A stretch of DNA of 64,000 nucleotides, from assembly GCF_000426825.1 (NCBI RefSeq), contig NZ_KE384579.1, positions 140,877 to 204,876 of the forward strand, read 5' to 3'. Below the pieces are notes generated by a model. The model was not told the DNA's origin and ran no database searches. It worked only from the letters and a program-made list of their open reading frames with translations. Below, in pieces: positions 7,885 to 16,023 of the stretch (the stretch's first letter is position 1; each line of letters opens with the position of its first letter). The DNA comes from Thermonema rossianum DSM 10300. Its GTDB lineage: Bacteria; Bacteroidota; Bacteroidia; Cytophagales; Thermonemataceae. Both the position numbers and the translations under genes were made by a program.

Positions 7885-8210
7885 GACTTTTAAGATTTTA
7901 AGTGGAACATAGATAAAATCCCCTTGCCGGCGTGGGGTTTGTTCGCTGCATGTCTGTACAGTGTAGGCGCCACATGCATTGAACACTGCAAGTGTAAAAA
8001 AAAAAAATACGAGTCAAGTGTTTTGTGTGATTTTTTTGTTAGCAGGTAAAAATATTTTTAGTGTTGATACATTGATTTTTGTTTGTATTTTAACAAAAGT
8101 ATTTACCAGTTGTCGCTTGGGCTTTTCTTTCCTTTGTCATTTCAACCCTCCTCCCTTTTGTCATTTCGAGCGTAGCGAGAAATCTCTTTGGATTCTTGCG
8201 GCTTGGTTTG
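7885..8210 (-). promoter_or_regulatory. Leader of peptide module 2, duplicate of 6044-6360
   Basis: Nearly the same sequence as the module 1 leader, with scattered substitutions and a T-run longer by two. The similarity continues into the dispersed repeat. The conservation covers non-coding bases, so it points to recent duplication or gene conversion, or to a conserved regulatory RNA. No gene is seen between 7885 and 8486. Confidence 0.6.
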
Positions 8211-8249
8211 GCTGATATCTCTCTCACACTTCGCGAGTTCGAGATGACA
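8160..8249. repeat. Dispersed palindromic repeat, copy B
   Basis: GTCATTTCGAGCGTAGCGAG then AAATCTCT, with a degenerate right arm (CTCTCACACTTCGCGAG...TTCGAGATGAC). It lies in the 600-bp gap upstream of peptide module 2. Confidence 0.8.
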
Positions 8250-8486
8250 GGTTTCGATGCGTTTCTTTTAAAAATGACAAGCGTCGCCGCCGGTTGCGCC
8301 AAGCCGTGGGAGTGCTGATAAGAGAGGTGAATGGTGTATTTCACGGAGGGGAAATAAAAAAGCTACGCCAGCCGCTCAACCACCTTACCCTTGCTGTATA
8401 TTCCAACCCTGGGGGATTCGGCAGGAGCTGACTGCGTAGCGATGCAAAGGTAGGAAAAAATATATTTTCTGCAAAAGAAGCACAGG

Positions 8487-9302
8487 CTATTTTTGGGGAA
8501 AGGCAAACGGGAAATCTGCCGGGTCGGGGTATATAAATTGATAATCAAAGGCTTGCAAGAGGTGCTTAGGTACTACTTTTTTGTGTGGTTGCCGGTAGGG
8601 TTTCACCCAAGGGGGCAATGTGATGCCCGTGCGGCGCGCTTGCACTTCCAGTATTTCCCGCTTGGTGGGATGCAGAGGCGCCACCGCATTGAAAATGCCG
8701 CTTTCTATATCGCTTTCCATAAGCCGGAAAAGAATATTGACTGCGTCGTCCCGGTGGATATGGTTTACGGGGGTATCGGCACCTGCAATACCCTCTTTAT
8801 TCATGAAATACTTCAGCAAAAAGCGGTCGTAGCCCATAAGTCCCCCCAGGCGCACAATCAAACCGGTGTTTGTTTGTGCCTGCACCAGCGCTTCGGCTTG
8901 CCATTGGACCGGGTTCCCTGTGTGCCGGTCGTCGAGGGGCGTGTCCTCATCCACCTCTTCGCCACTGTCGGGATACACGGAGGTAGCACTGAGCAGCAGG
9001 AGTCGCGTTCCCCCGGGCAGATGAGCACACACCTGCCGGAGTGCTTCGAGGTAATGGGGTGTGCGGGGCGACAGGCTGAAAACACATATGTCGGCACTTA
9101 AAAAAGATTGCAGGGCGTGACTATCGGCAACAGGCAACTCCAGCACCCGGCCGTCTATCCCTTGGTGGCGCAGCCGGGCAGCCCGTTCGCTTTGGCGGCT
9201 GCTGCCTCTTACTTCGGCGATTCCCTGCTTCATACAATGGAGTGCCAAGGCTTCGCCCAGCCAACCGCAGCCGACGATGGCAATGCTTTTGACTTTATTC
9301 AT
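8487..9302 (-). CDS. NAD(P)-dependent epimerase/dehydratase-like protein (SDR superfamily)
   Basis: A 271-aa Rossmann-fold protein. The start MNKVKSIAIVGCGWLGEAL gives the dinucleotide-binding GxGxxG (GCGWLG) right at the N-terminus. SATSVYPDSG and the following acidic segment match the extended-SDR substrate region, and the catalytic Tyr is probably in SVYPD. HIHRDDAVN near residue 200 is the usual C-terminal motif of YeeZ-type SDRs. I chose ATG 9302 because its A overlaps the TGA stop of the upstream gene (TGATG) and gives the Rossmann start; an open extension up to 9497 overlaps that gene in another frame. The reaction and substrate are unknown. Confidence 0.85.
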   Translation of the reverse strand: MNKVKSIAIVGCGWLGEALALHCMKQGIAEVRGSSRQSERAARLRHQGIDGRVLELPVADSHALQSFLSADICVFSLSPRTPHYLEALRQVCAHLPGGTRLLLLSATSVYPDSGEEVDEDTPLDDRHTGNPVQWQAEALVQAQTNTGLIVRLGGLMGYDRFLLKYFMNKEGIAGADTPVNHIHRDDAVNILFRLMESDIESGIFNAVAPLHPTKREILEVQARRTGITLPPWVKPYRQPHKKVVPKHLLQAFDYQFIYPDPADFPFAFPQK

Positions 9303-9838
9303 CACCCGGCAGCTTCCAGTTGTTGGACATAAGCGCTTGCGTCGCCGGTAAGAGCTTCCATGAATTCTATAATTGCCTTTTTTTCTGCATCGGAGAGGCT
9401 GCTCTTTTCTTCGGAAGCTTGCAGAAAAGCAGCCAGCAGTTTGACCGGTATTTCTGCCCATGCCGGATATTGCGCATAGATGGCATTGTTTTTCCAATCG
9501 TTGTAGCTGCAGCGGGCAGCCAAAAGCATAGAATGAAACAGCGTGTCGGCACTCACTTCACCTTGCGCTATCAGTTGGCGCAAAGCACCGGTGAACAGGG
9601 GGCGGTAGGTGTCGCGTTCCTGTGCGATATGAAGCACTTCCAGATGCAGCAAATCGTCGGCCTTGCCGCTTTGCTTTTCCAGTTGTTTCAAAAAATGACG
9701 CTCTACAAGGTCCAGCTTGCCGTCGGCGGTGAGCACATACACCACCGGATAAAGCAAACACAAACTTCGAAAGGTGGCTTCATCTACTTCATGGGGGCGG
9801 TTGCTGTTGTATTGTTCCCAATAAAAACGGATATCCAT
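9302..9838 (-). CDS. Hypothetical helical protein, 178 aa
   Basis: I do not recognise the family. The protein has no signal peptide or membrane segment and looks all-alpha and cytoplasmic. Two features stand out: a segment like TerB/tellurite-resistance helices (VLTADGKLDLVERHFLKQL, about residues 35-53) and a Lys/Glu-rich helix near the C-terminus (SDAEKKAIIEFMEAL). Its stop overlaps the start of the SDR gene by one base, so the two are translationally coupled. It is divergent from ppiD, with a 144-bp promoter region between them. Confidence 0.75.
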   Translation of the reverse strand: MDIRFYWEQYNSNRPHEVDEATFRSLCLLYPVVYVLTADGKLDLVERHFLKQLEKQSGKADDLLHLEVLHIAQERDTYRPLFTGALRQLIAQGEVSADTLFHSMLLAARCSYNDWKNNAIYAQYPAWAEIPVKLLAAFLQASEEKSSLSDAEKKAIIEFMEALTGDASAYVQQLEAAG

Positions 9839-9982
9839 GGCGTGTGATTTTTTTCTAAATTAGCAAAAGAAAAAAAGCCTTACAATTCCTTTGTGGGCTT
9901 TTTAAGAAAACCAATCGAAATTTTGTTTTTCTTAGCGAATGTATTTTTTTTGCAATCTCATTTTGGTATAAACAAAAAACGT

Positions 9983-12106
9983 ATGGCTATAATTAGTAAG
10001 ATTAGACAACGTGCCGGCATCGCCATTATTTTCATAGCCTTAGGGCTTGCGTTGTTTTTGGTAGGTAGTGATATTCTGCAGACCGGAGGTTTGCGAGGGG
10101 GTAACGACCCCGTGGTAGGTGAAATAGACGGTGAGGAAATCACCTACACCGAGTTTAACAACTATTTGGAACCGCTGAAAGCCAACTTTGCCATGCAGGC
10201 AGGGCGCCAGCCCGACGAACAGACCATGCAGATGTTGCGTGAGCAAGCATGGCAAATGATTGTTTTTGAAAAAGTGTATCTGCCCGAAATCGAAAAGTTG
10301 GGCTTGGGCGTAGGCAAAGAAGAGCTGCGCGCCATGTTGATGGGCGACTCGCTCTTTGTGCATCCCCAAGTGCTGGCCGCTTTCCGCGACAGCACCGGAA
10401 AATTCAGCCGCCAGTTGGTAGAGCAATACCTGCAGTTTGTAAAGCAAAACCCGCAGATGGCTGCCCAATGGCGCAATTTCGAAGAAGGGCTCAAGCAAGA
10501 CCGCTTGCAAACCAAATACCGCAACATGATGCAACACTCTGTGTATGCTACCTCTTGGGAAGGCAAGCGCGAATATGAAGCCCAAAACAGCCGTGTAGAA
10601 ATCAAGTATGTATTTGTGCCTTACGCTTCTTTGCCCGATTCGGTGGTGAAAGTAACCGATGCTGACCTTGAGCGCTATCTGAACCAGTACCGCGAGCGCT
10701 TCCCTGCCGAGGATGCCGTTTCGCTTGAGTACGTGGTCTTTGAAGTGAAGCCTTCTCGCGAAGACTCTTTGGCTCTGCAGCAGGAGCTGCGCGACCTGGC
10801 AAAAGCATTGGCCGTAGCCAAAGACGACTCGCTGCTGGTGATGCGCGAAAGCGACACCCAAGCCCAATATGGATGGTATGCACCCAATCAAATCCCCGAT
10901 GGCGTATTCTCGGAAGAGCGCCCGCTCATCAAGGGCGGTATTTACGGACCTTTCCTGCAAGATAACCGTTATATGCTCGTGAAGGTGATAGACGTAAAAG
11001 AAGACAGCGTGGAGTATGTGCGTGCCGCCCATATCCTTTTCCGCCCGGCCGGCGATAAAGCCGAAGACAAAGCCGATGCCAAGCGCCGTGCCCAGGAGGT
11101 GTTGGAAAAGCTGAAAGCAGGTGAAGACTTCGCTAAAATGGCGCGTATCTATGGTACCGACGGTACCGCTGCCAAAGGAGGCGACTTAGGATGGTTCGGG
11201 CGCAATGTGATGGTAGAGCCTTTTGAAAAAGCGGTCTTCTCTGCCGATAAACCGGGCTTGCTGCCATATCTGGTTGAAACGGAATTTGGCTATCACATCG
11301 TAAAAATCATTCACCCCAAAACCAATAAGAAGTACAAAATAGCCACCATTGACCGTGTGCTGGCACCCGGCCAGGAGGCTTACAACGAAGCATACGAAAA
11401 AGCGCAAATCTTCCTGTCCGAAGTAACCAACGTACAAGACTTCCGCAAGAAAGTAGAAGAAAACCCGGCTTTGGTGTTGCAACGTGCCGACCGCGTGAAG
11501 CCTGCATCCCGTGCCATTGCCGGCCTGAACAACGCCCGCGAGGTGATTCGCTGGGCATTCAAGGAGGAAACGCCCGTAGGTAAGTCGCCTTCTCTTTTTG
11601 AAATACCCGAGGAAAACAAAGTGGTAGTAGCCATCGTAACCGAGCGTTACAGCCAAGACAAGGTGGACATTAACTACTACCGCGACATATTGACTGCCGA
11701 GGTAACCAAAGAAAAGAAAGGGGAGTACATCATCAACAAAATGAAGGAAATCAAAGCAGCATCCAAATCGTTGGATGAGATAGCCACTGCCTACGGCAAT
11801 GTGACCGTAAACACGGCTACCGTGCCTTTGAATGCCACGGCTATTGGCGTGACCGGCTTCAATCCTACCGCAGTGGGGCGTGCGTTTGGTTTGAAAAATG
11901 TCGGTGACCGTACCCCGCCTTTTGCCGCAGAGTCAGGTGTGTTTGTCATGCAACTGGTAAGTACACAGCCGGCTGCCGAAATTGCCGACTATTCGCAATA
12001 TAAAAAGCAGTTGGTTGACCGTCAGAAAGGCTCTACGCCATTCTTCATGGATCAGGCCTTGCGTAAGATATACGAGGTGAAAGATTATCGTGGCAAGTTT
12101 TTCTAA
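9983..12106 (+). CDS. ppiD: Periplasmic folding chaperone / peptidyl-prolyl isomerase, PpiD/SurA-like
   Basis: A 707-aa membrane-anchored parvulin. The start MAIISKIRQRAGIAIIFIAL gives one N-terminal helix (about residues 11-32) that places the rest in the periplasm. Residues 40-200 form a SurA_N-like helical chaperone region. A PpiC rotamase domain lies around residues 350-445 (VRAAHILFR ... GGDLGWFGR ... EFGYHIVKI). A long C-terminal part, including a second degenerate parvulin-like segment, completes the typical PpiD length. I reject an upstream in-frame ATG at 9893 because it adds hydrophobic, AT-rich leader sequence. It probably assists folding of outer-membrane and secreted proteins. 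A strong terminator follows. Confidence 0.9.
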   Translation: MAIISKIRQRAGIAIIFIALGLALFLVGSDILQTGGLRGGNDPVVGEIDGEEITYTEFNNYLEPLKANFAMQAGRQPDEQTMQMLREQAWQMIVFEKVYLPEIEKLGLGVGKEELRAMLMGDSLFVHPQVLAAFRDSTGKFSRQLVEQYLQFVKQNPQMAAQWRNFEEGLKQDRLQTKYRNMMQHSVYATSWEGKREYEAQNSRVEIKYVFVPYASLPDSVVKVTDADLERYLNQYRERFPAEDAVSLEYVVFEVKPSREDSLALQQELRDLAKALAVAKDDSLLVMRESDTQAQYGWYAPNQIPDGVFSEERPLIKGGIYGPFLQDNRYMLVKVIDVKEDSVEYVRAAHILFRPAGDKAEDKADAKRRAQEVLEKLKAGEDFAKMARIYGTDGTAAKGGDLGWFGRNVMVEPFEKAVFSADKPGLLPYLVETEFGYHIVKIIHPKTNKKYKIATIDRVLAPGQEAYNEAYEKAQIFLSEVTNVQDFRKKVEENPALVLQRADRVKPASRAIAGLNNAREVIRWAFKEETPVGKSPSLFEIPEENKVVVAIVTERYSQDKVDINYYRDILTAEVTKEKKGEYIINKMKEIKAASKSLDEIATAYGNVTVNTATVPLNATAIGVTGFNPTAVGRAFGLKNVGDRTPPFAAESGVFVMQLVSTQPAAEIADYSQYKKQLVDRQKGSTPFFMDQALRKIYEVKDYRGKFF

Positions 12107-12130
12107 CAGATACAACACCATCAAACAATA

Positions 12131-12157
12131 AAAGGCGGGTATTTACCCGCCTTTTTT
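12131..12157 (+). terminator. Intrinsic terminator after ppiD
   Basis: Stem AAAGGCGGGT / ACCCGCCTTT with a TTT-type loop and a run of six T. It lies 24 bp after the ppiD stop. Confidence 0.9.
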
Positions 12158-12229
12158 ATGTATAAAGAGATGCTCCGGAGGAGCAATGCCGCTACAGCCT
12201 GCCCTTGCAAACGAAGCGTAGTGCAACTT

Positions 12230-12324
12230 GTCATTTCGAACCGAAGGCAGTGAGGTGGAAAATCTCAAGCAAAGCAACCCGCAAGAAGCAGAATAGATTG
12301 CTCGCTTACGCTCGAAATGGCAAG
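12230..12324. repeat. Dispersed palindromic repeat, copy C (degenerate)
   Basis: Left arm GTCATTTCGAACCGAAGGC, centre AAAATCTCAAGC, right arm GCTTACGCTCGAAATGGCAAG. It occupies the gap between the ppiD terminator and the VIT gene, where no other feature is seen. Confidence 0.7.
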
Positions 12325-12384
12325 TGGATGCTTGAAATGGCAAAGTGTCAAGAAGCAAGCGGCAGGAAAACCCGGTGGGAGTGT

Positions 12385-13119
12385 TTATGCCAACCACTTT
12401 TCCAGATAATACCCCACCATGTAGGACAACACAGCCGCCGAGGTGCCCAAGAGCAAGGTTTCGGCAATGCCCTTCAACTTGGAGCTGCGGTTGACATGGG
12501 CTTTGAGATAACCCACCACCACGAAAGCGATGCCCGTGGCTATGCATGACACAGGGAAGAGCGGAAGCCTTGTGCCCACAAGCCAATCCCATACATACAC
12601 CAGCAGCGGAATAGCCCCCACCAGCAAGAAGGCAATAAAGGTAGAAAGCCCCAAAGCAAAGGGCGAGCGTTCGTCTTTTATCATGCCCAGCTCTTCTTTC
12701 ATCATCACATCGACCCAGCGTTTTTTATCTGCCGTGATGACTTCTACCACTTGGCTCAACAGTGGCTCTTCAAACCCCTTTTGCCGGTATATTTCGCGCA
12801 CTTCTTCTTTTTCCCGCTCGGGCATATGTTCCACTTCCCAATATTCTATGCGTTCGTGCTTTTTATACTCTTCCTTTTCGGTTTTGGCAGACAAATAAGC
12901 GCCTACAGACATGGAAAAACCATCGGCGATGAGGTTGGCCAAGCCCAAGATAATGACCACGGAGCTGTCGAGGTGTGCCCCGGCGGCGCCGGCTACCACA
13001 GCAAAGGTAGTAATGCTGCCATCGATGCCCCCATACACAAACTCGGCAATATAGTCACGCCACTTGCCATCGTTTTGATGCAGCCGGCGCTCTATGTGCT
13101 GTGTTTTTTTATCTACCAT
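12385..13119 (-). CDS. VIT1/CCC1-family transporter
   Basis: A 244-aa membrane protein of the vacuolar iron transporter family (Fe2+/Mn2+ export or storage in plants and yeast; bacterial members are poorly characterised). The first helix segment carries the conserved FVYGGIDGSITTFAVVAG. It is followed by GLANLIADGFSMSVGAYLS and a Glu-rich cytoplasmic loop (about residues 80-130), which in this family is a metal-binding helical domain. Three further helices fill the C-terminal half. The ATG at 13119 overlaps the end of gldF by 7 nt, so translation is coupled to the gliding ABC genes. That neighbourhood is unusual and may be accidental. Confidence 0.9.
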   Translation of the reverse strand: MVDKKTQHIERRLHQNDGKWRDYIAEFVYGGIDGSITTFAVVAGAAGAHLDSSVVIILGLANLIADGFSMSVGAYLSAKTEKEEYKKHERIEYWEVEHMPEREKEEVREIYRQKGFEEPLLSQVVEVITADKKRWVDVMMKEELGMIKDERSPFALGLSTFIAFLLVGAIPLLVYVWDWLVGTRLPLFPVSCIATGIAFVVVGYLKAHVNRSSKLKGIAETLLLGTSAAVLSYMVGYYLEKWLA

Positions 13120-13874
13120 TTTCTGCTGTTGATAATGAGTTTTGTAAAGAAAAGCATGAGCGCAGCCACCGACAAGAGGTAGGTAGCACTGCGCAGGTCT
13201 ATGAGTCCTTTGCTCATGCCGTAGTAATGATAATCGATGCCCATCTGCATGACATAGAATGCCCAGTCGGCGGTTTCGCGTATTTTGGCGATGGAAGAGA
13301 AGCCGATAAAAAGGGCAAAGCAGAGAAACACCCCAATAACGAAGGCGGTGATTTGGTCACGGCTCAGCGAAGAGCTCAACAAACCGATGGCACAAAATAC
13401 ACCACCCAGCAACAACAATCCTATATAGGAAGCAAAGATGCCCGCTGCATCTATATTTTTCGACAACAACACTTCCCCCTGTGGCGAACGAATGGGGACG
13501 GTCCCCAGCACGTCCAGGCTGTAATAATACACCAAGGTAGGCAGCAGTGTAAGCAACACCAGAGCCCAGGCAGCAAAGAACTTGCCCAAAATGATTTCCC
13601 ACTCGCGCAATGGCTTGGTAAGCAACAACTCCAGTGTGCCGTTCTTTTTTTCTTCGGCAAAGGAACGCATCGTGATGGCCGGAATCAAAAACATAAACAC
13701 ATAGGGCGCAAAGTAAAAGAAAGTGCTCATGTCGGCAAAGCCGTAATCCAACACATTGGTATCAGGAAAAACCCACAGCAACAAGCCCATGGCTGTAAGA
13801 AAAGCAGCCATGACGATATAGGCAATCAGGCTGTTGAGAAAAGCAGTTACTTCACGCAAAAAGATAGTGAACAT
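13113..13874 (-). CDS. gldF: Gliding motility-associated ABC transporter permease GldF
   Basis: A 253-aa ABC-2-type permease with six predicted membrane helices. Diagnostic features are the N-terminal FLREVTAFLNSLIAYIVM, the ITMRSFAEEKKNGTLELLL segment typical of GldF/NosY-like permeases, and a final helix ending KLIINSRKW. GldF works with the ATPase GldA and the large protein GldG in a transporter required for or linked to gliding in several Bacteroidota; the transported substrate is unknown. gldA ends 14 bp upstream. gldG, often next to gldF in other genomes, is here about 12 kb away at 26194 on the other strand. Confidence 0.92.
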   Translation of the reverse strand: MFTIFLREVTAFLNSLIAYIVMAAFLTAMGLLLWVFPDTNVLDYGFADMSTFFYFAPYVFMFLIPAITMRSFAEEKKNGTLELLLTKPLREWEIILGKFFAAWALVLLTLLPTLVYYYSLDVLGTVPIRSPQGEVLLSKNIDAAGIFASYIGLLLLGGVFCAIGLLSSSLSRDQITAFVIGVFLCFALFIGFSSIAKIRETADWAFYVMQMGIDYHYYGMSKGLIDLRSATYLLSVAALMLFFTKLIINSRKW

Positions 13875-13888
13875 GGCATCGAGTTTTT

Positions 13889-14815
13889 TTAAATCGCTTC
13901 GTTTGTGTTTTGAGTGAGTTGGCGAAAAATATCTTCCAGGCGGTTGCTTTCGTTTTGCAAGCTGAGCATGTTCCAGCCGTTTTGTTGAATGAGCGCAAGC
14001 AGAGCCGGCCGCAGCTTGTCGCTGTCTTCACAGCTGATTCGGTAGGCAAAACCGGCGCTTTGCTGCACCTGGTGCACCCCGGGCAGGGCTTCCAGCAGCG
14101 TGCTTTCAACAGCGTGCCCAAACTCTACACACACCACCCGGTGTTGCATCATGCGGCGCAGTTCGGTCATGGAAGCATCAGCGACCAGCCGCCCACGGTT
14201 AATGATAATGACGCGGTCGCAAAGCATTTCTACTTCTTGTAAAATATGCGTGGAAAAAATAATGGTTTTATTGGCAGCAGCTTCTTTAATCACCTGCCTT
14301 ATTTCCGCTATCTGATTGGGATCCAGCCCCGAAGTGGGCTCGTCTAAGATAAGTACCGGTGGGTCGTGAATGAGTGCCTGTGCCAACCCCACCCTTTGGC
14401 GGTACCCTTTCGAAAGTGCCCCTATCTTTTTGTGCTGTTCTCGTTCCAGACCACAAAGCGCCACCATCTCTTCGACACGCCGGCTCAAGCGCTGGCCCCT
14501 GATGCCGTGTATATGCCCTATGAAACGTAAGAACTCGCGCACATACATGTCGGTGTAGAGCGGATTGTGCTCGGGCAGGTAGCCGATACGCCGGCGCACT
14601 TCCATGCTTTGTGTGCCTACTTCATAGCCACACACACGCACATGGCCGGCATTGGGTGTCAAATAACCGCAAATCATTTTCATGGTTGTGGATTTGCCGG
14701 CACCGTTCGGACCCAAAAAACCTACGATTTGCCCGGCTTGTGCTTCAAAAGAAATATCATCTACGGCGCGTTGCGAGCCGTATAGCTTACTTAAATGCTC
14801 TACCACTACTGACAT
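13889..14815 (-). CDS. gldA: Gliding motility-associated ABC transporter ATP-binding protein GldA
   Basis: A 308-aa ABC ATPase. Walker A is GPNGAGKST (35-43), the signature region is LSKGYRQR (134-141), Walker B is VLILDEP (154-160), and the switch His lies in FSTHILQE. The degenerate LSKGYRQR signature, the RRIGYLPEHNPLYTDMYVREFL segment and a C-terminal extension of about 85 residues match GldA. It probably energises the GldF/GldG transporter. It heads a minus-strand operon gldA-gldF-VIT and is divergent from mltG, with 146 bp of shared upstream region. Confidence 0.92.
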   Translation of the reverse strand: MSVVVEHLSKLYGSQRAVDDISFEAQAGQIVGFLGPNGAGKSTTMKMICGYLTPNAGHVRVCGYEVGTQSMEVRRRIGYLPEHNPLYTDMYVREFLRFIGHIHGIRGQRLSRRVEEMVALCGLEREQHKKIGALSKGYRQRVGLAQALIHDPPVLILDEPTSGLDPNQIAEIRQVIKEAAANKTIIFSTHILQEVEMLCDRVIIINRGRLVADASMTELRRMMQHRVVCVEFGHAVESTLLEALPGVHQVQQSAGFAYRISCEDSDKLRPALLALIQQNGWNMLSLQNESNRLEDIFRQLTQNTNEAI

Positions 14816-14961
14816 AAGCGTATGCTCTTGTTTTCAAGCGAAAATAACACAAATAAATGATATGAAAGCTTGCAGGGGCACTGCCGGCAAACATTGAAAT
14901 CCTATATTTTAACGTAAATTGCAAACCGGAAAGATATAAAGCTCTTTTTAAAGCGAAAACT

Positions 14962-16023
14962 ATGAGAATGACGCGCACCAAAGTGGTAGTGTTTGTAACC
15001 GCGATGATTTTTCTTTCTACCTTTTCTTTTTACGGTTATCAAATGTTGAATGCGCCCAACATATTGAGCACGCACAACGGCAAAATCAGTCGTTCCATTG
15101 TTTACCTTTACATACCCAAAGGGGCTACTTTCAAAACGGTGCTCGACTCGCTCGAGCGTCACGATGCGCTCGAAGACAAACTGTCATTTGCTTTTTTGGC
15201 AAAATTGATGGGCTATCAGGAAAACGTGAAAACGGGGCGTTACAAGCTGCATCCCGACATGAGCAACAAAGAACTGCTGTATATGCTGCGCGCCGGACGG
15301 CAAGAGCCCATACAGCTGGTCGTTCCTCCCCTGCGAAAGATTGACAACATATTGCGATGGCTCGACAAACAATTGATGATAAGTGCTGAAGAAATAGAGC
15401 AGGCCATGCAGCAGTGGCAAGATACTCTGCGGCGCGAAGGCTTGGATTCCACCTCTTACTGGTGCATCTTTTTGCCCAACACCTATGAAGTCTATTGGGA
15501 CGTACCCGCCCCCCGCCTGATAGAACGCATGCTGCGCGAGTATCGTCGTTTTTGGAATGAAGAACGCCGCCAAAAAGCAAAAGCCATAGGCATGACCCCG
15601 CACGAAGTGATGACCTTGGCGTCGATAGTGCAGGCAGAAACCAACAAAGCCGACGAAATGCCCCGCATCGCCGGCGTGTATATTAACCGCCTGCGTCAAA
15701 ACATGTTTTTACAAGCCGACCCGACGGTGGTGCATGCCGTTGGAGACTATTCCATACGCCGTGTGTTGAAAGAGCACCTAACAGTAGATTCGCCCTACAA
15801 TACCTATAAATACAAGGGCTTGCCCCCCGGACCTATCGGCATACCCACGCCGCAGGCCATCGATGCCGTTTTGAATTACGAGCTTCACGACTATTTGTAT
15901 TTTTGCGCCAAAGATGACTTTTCCGGCTATCATCTTTTTGCCAAGAATTACAACGAGCATCTGCGCAATGCTCGACGCTATCAAAGAGCTGTGAGCCAAT
16001 TACTAAGAAAAAAGAATGAATAG
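14962..16023 (+). CDS. mltG: Endolytic transglycosylase MltG
   Basis: A 353-aa inner-membrane lytic transglycosylase that cleaves nascent glycan strands and helps set peptidoglycan strand length. It has one N-terminal helix (about residues 8-28), a LysM-like region (YIPKGATFKTVLDSLER) and the YceG catalytic domain. The conserved block MTLASIVQAETNKADEMPRI contains the presumed catalytic Glu (AET). A second conserved block reads DSPYNTYKYKGLPPGPIGIP. The start MRMTRTKVVVF fits the membrane anchor. The 3' end overlaps the OstA-like gene by 8 nt, so the two envelope genes are likely co-translated. Confidence 0.95.
   Translation: MRMTRTKVVVFVTAMIFLSTFSFYGYQMLNAPNILSTHNGKISRSIVYLYIPKGATFKTVLDSLERHDALEDKLSFAFLAKLMGYQENVKTGRYKLHPDMSNKELLYMLRAGRQEPIQLVVPPLRKIDNILRWLDKQLMISAEEIEQAMQQWQDTLRREGLDSTSYWCIFLPNTYEVYWDVPAPRLIERMLREYRRFWNEERRQKAKAIGMTPHEVMTLASIVQAETNKADEMPRIAGVYINRLRQNMFLQADPTVVHAVGDYSIRRVLKEHLTVDSPYNTYKYKGLPPGPIGIPTPQAIDAVLNYELHDYLYFCAKDDFSGYHLFAKNYNEHLRNARRYQRAVSQLLRKKNE

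Noticed and set aside
8363-8548. 61-aa minus-strand frame upstream of the peptide module
   Set aside because: It partly overlaps the end of the SDR gene, has no signal, domain or conserved context, and has low-complexity composition.
10040-11032. 330-aa minus-strand frame opposite ppiD
   Set aside because: It is antisense to the conserved chaperone and rotamase domains and has no recognisable motif.
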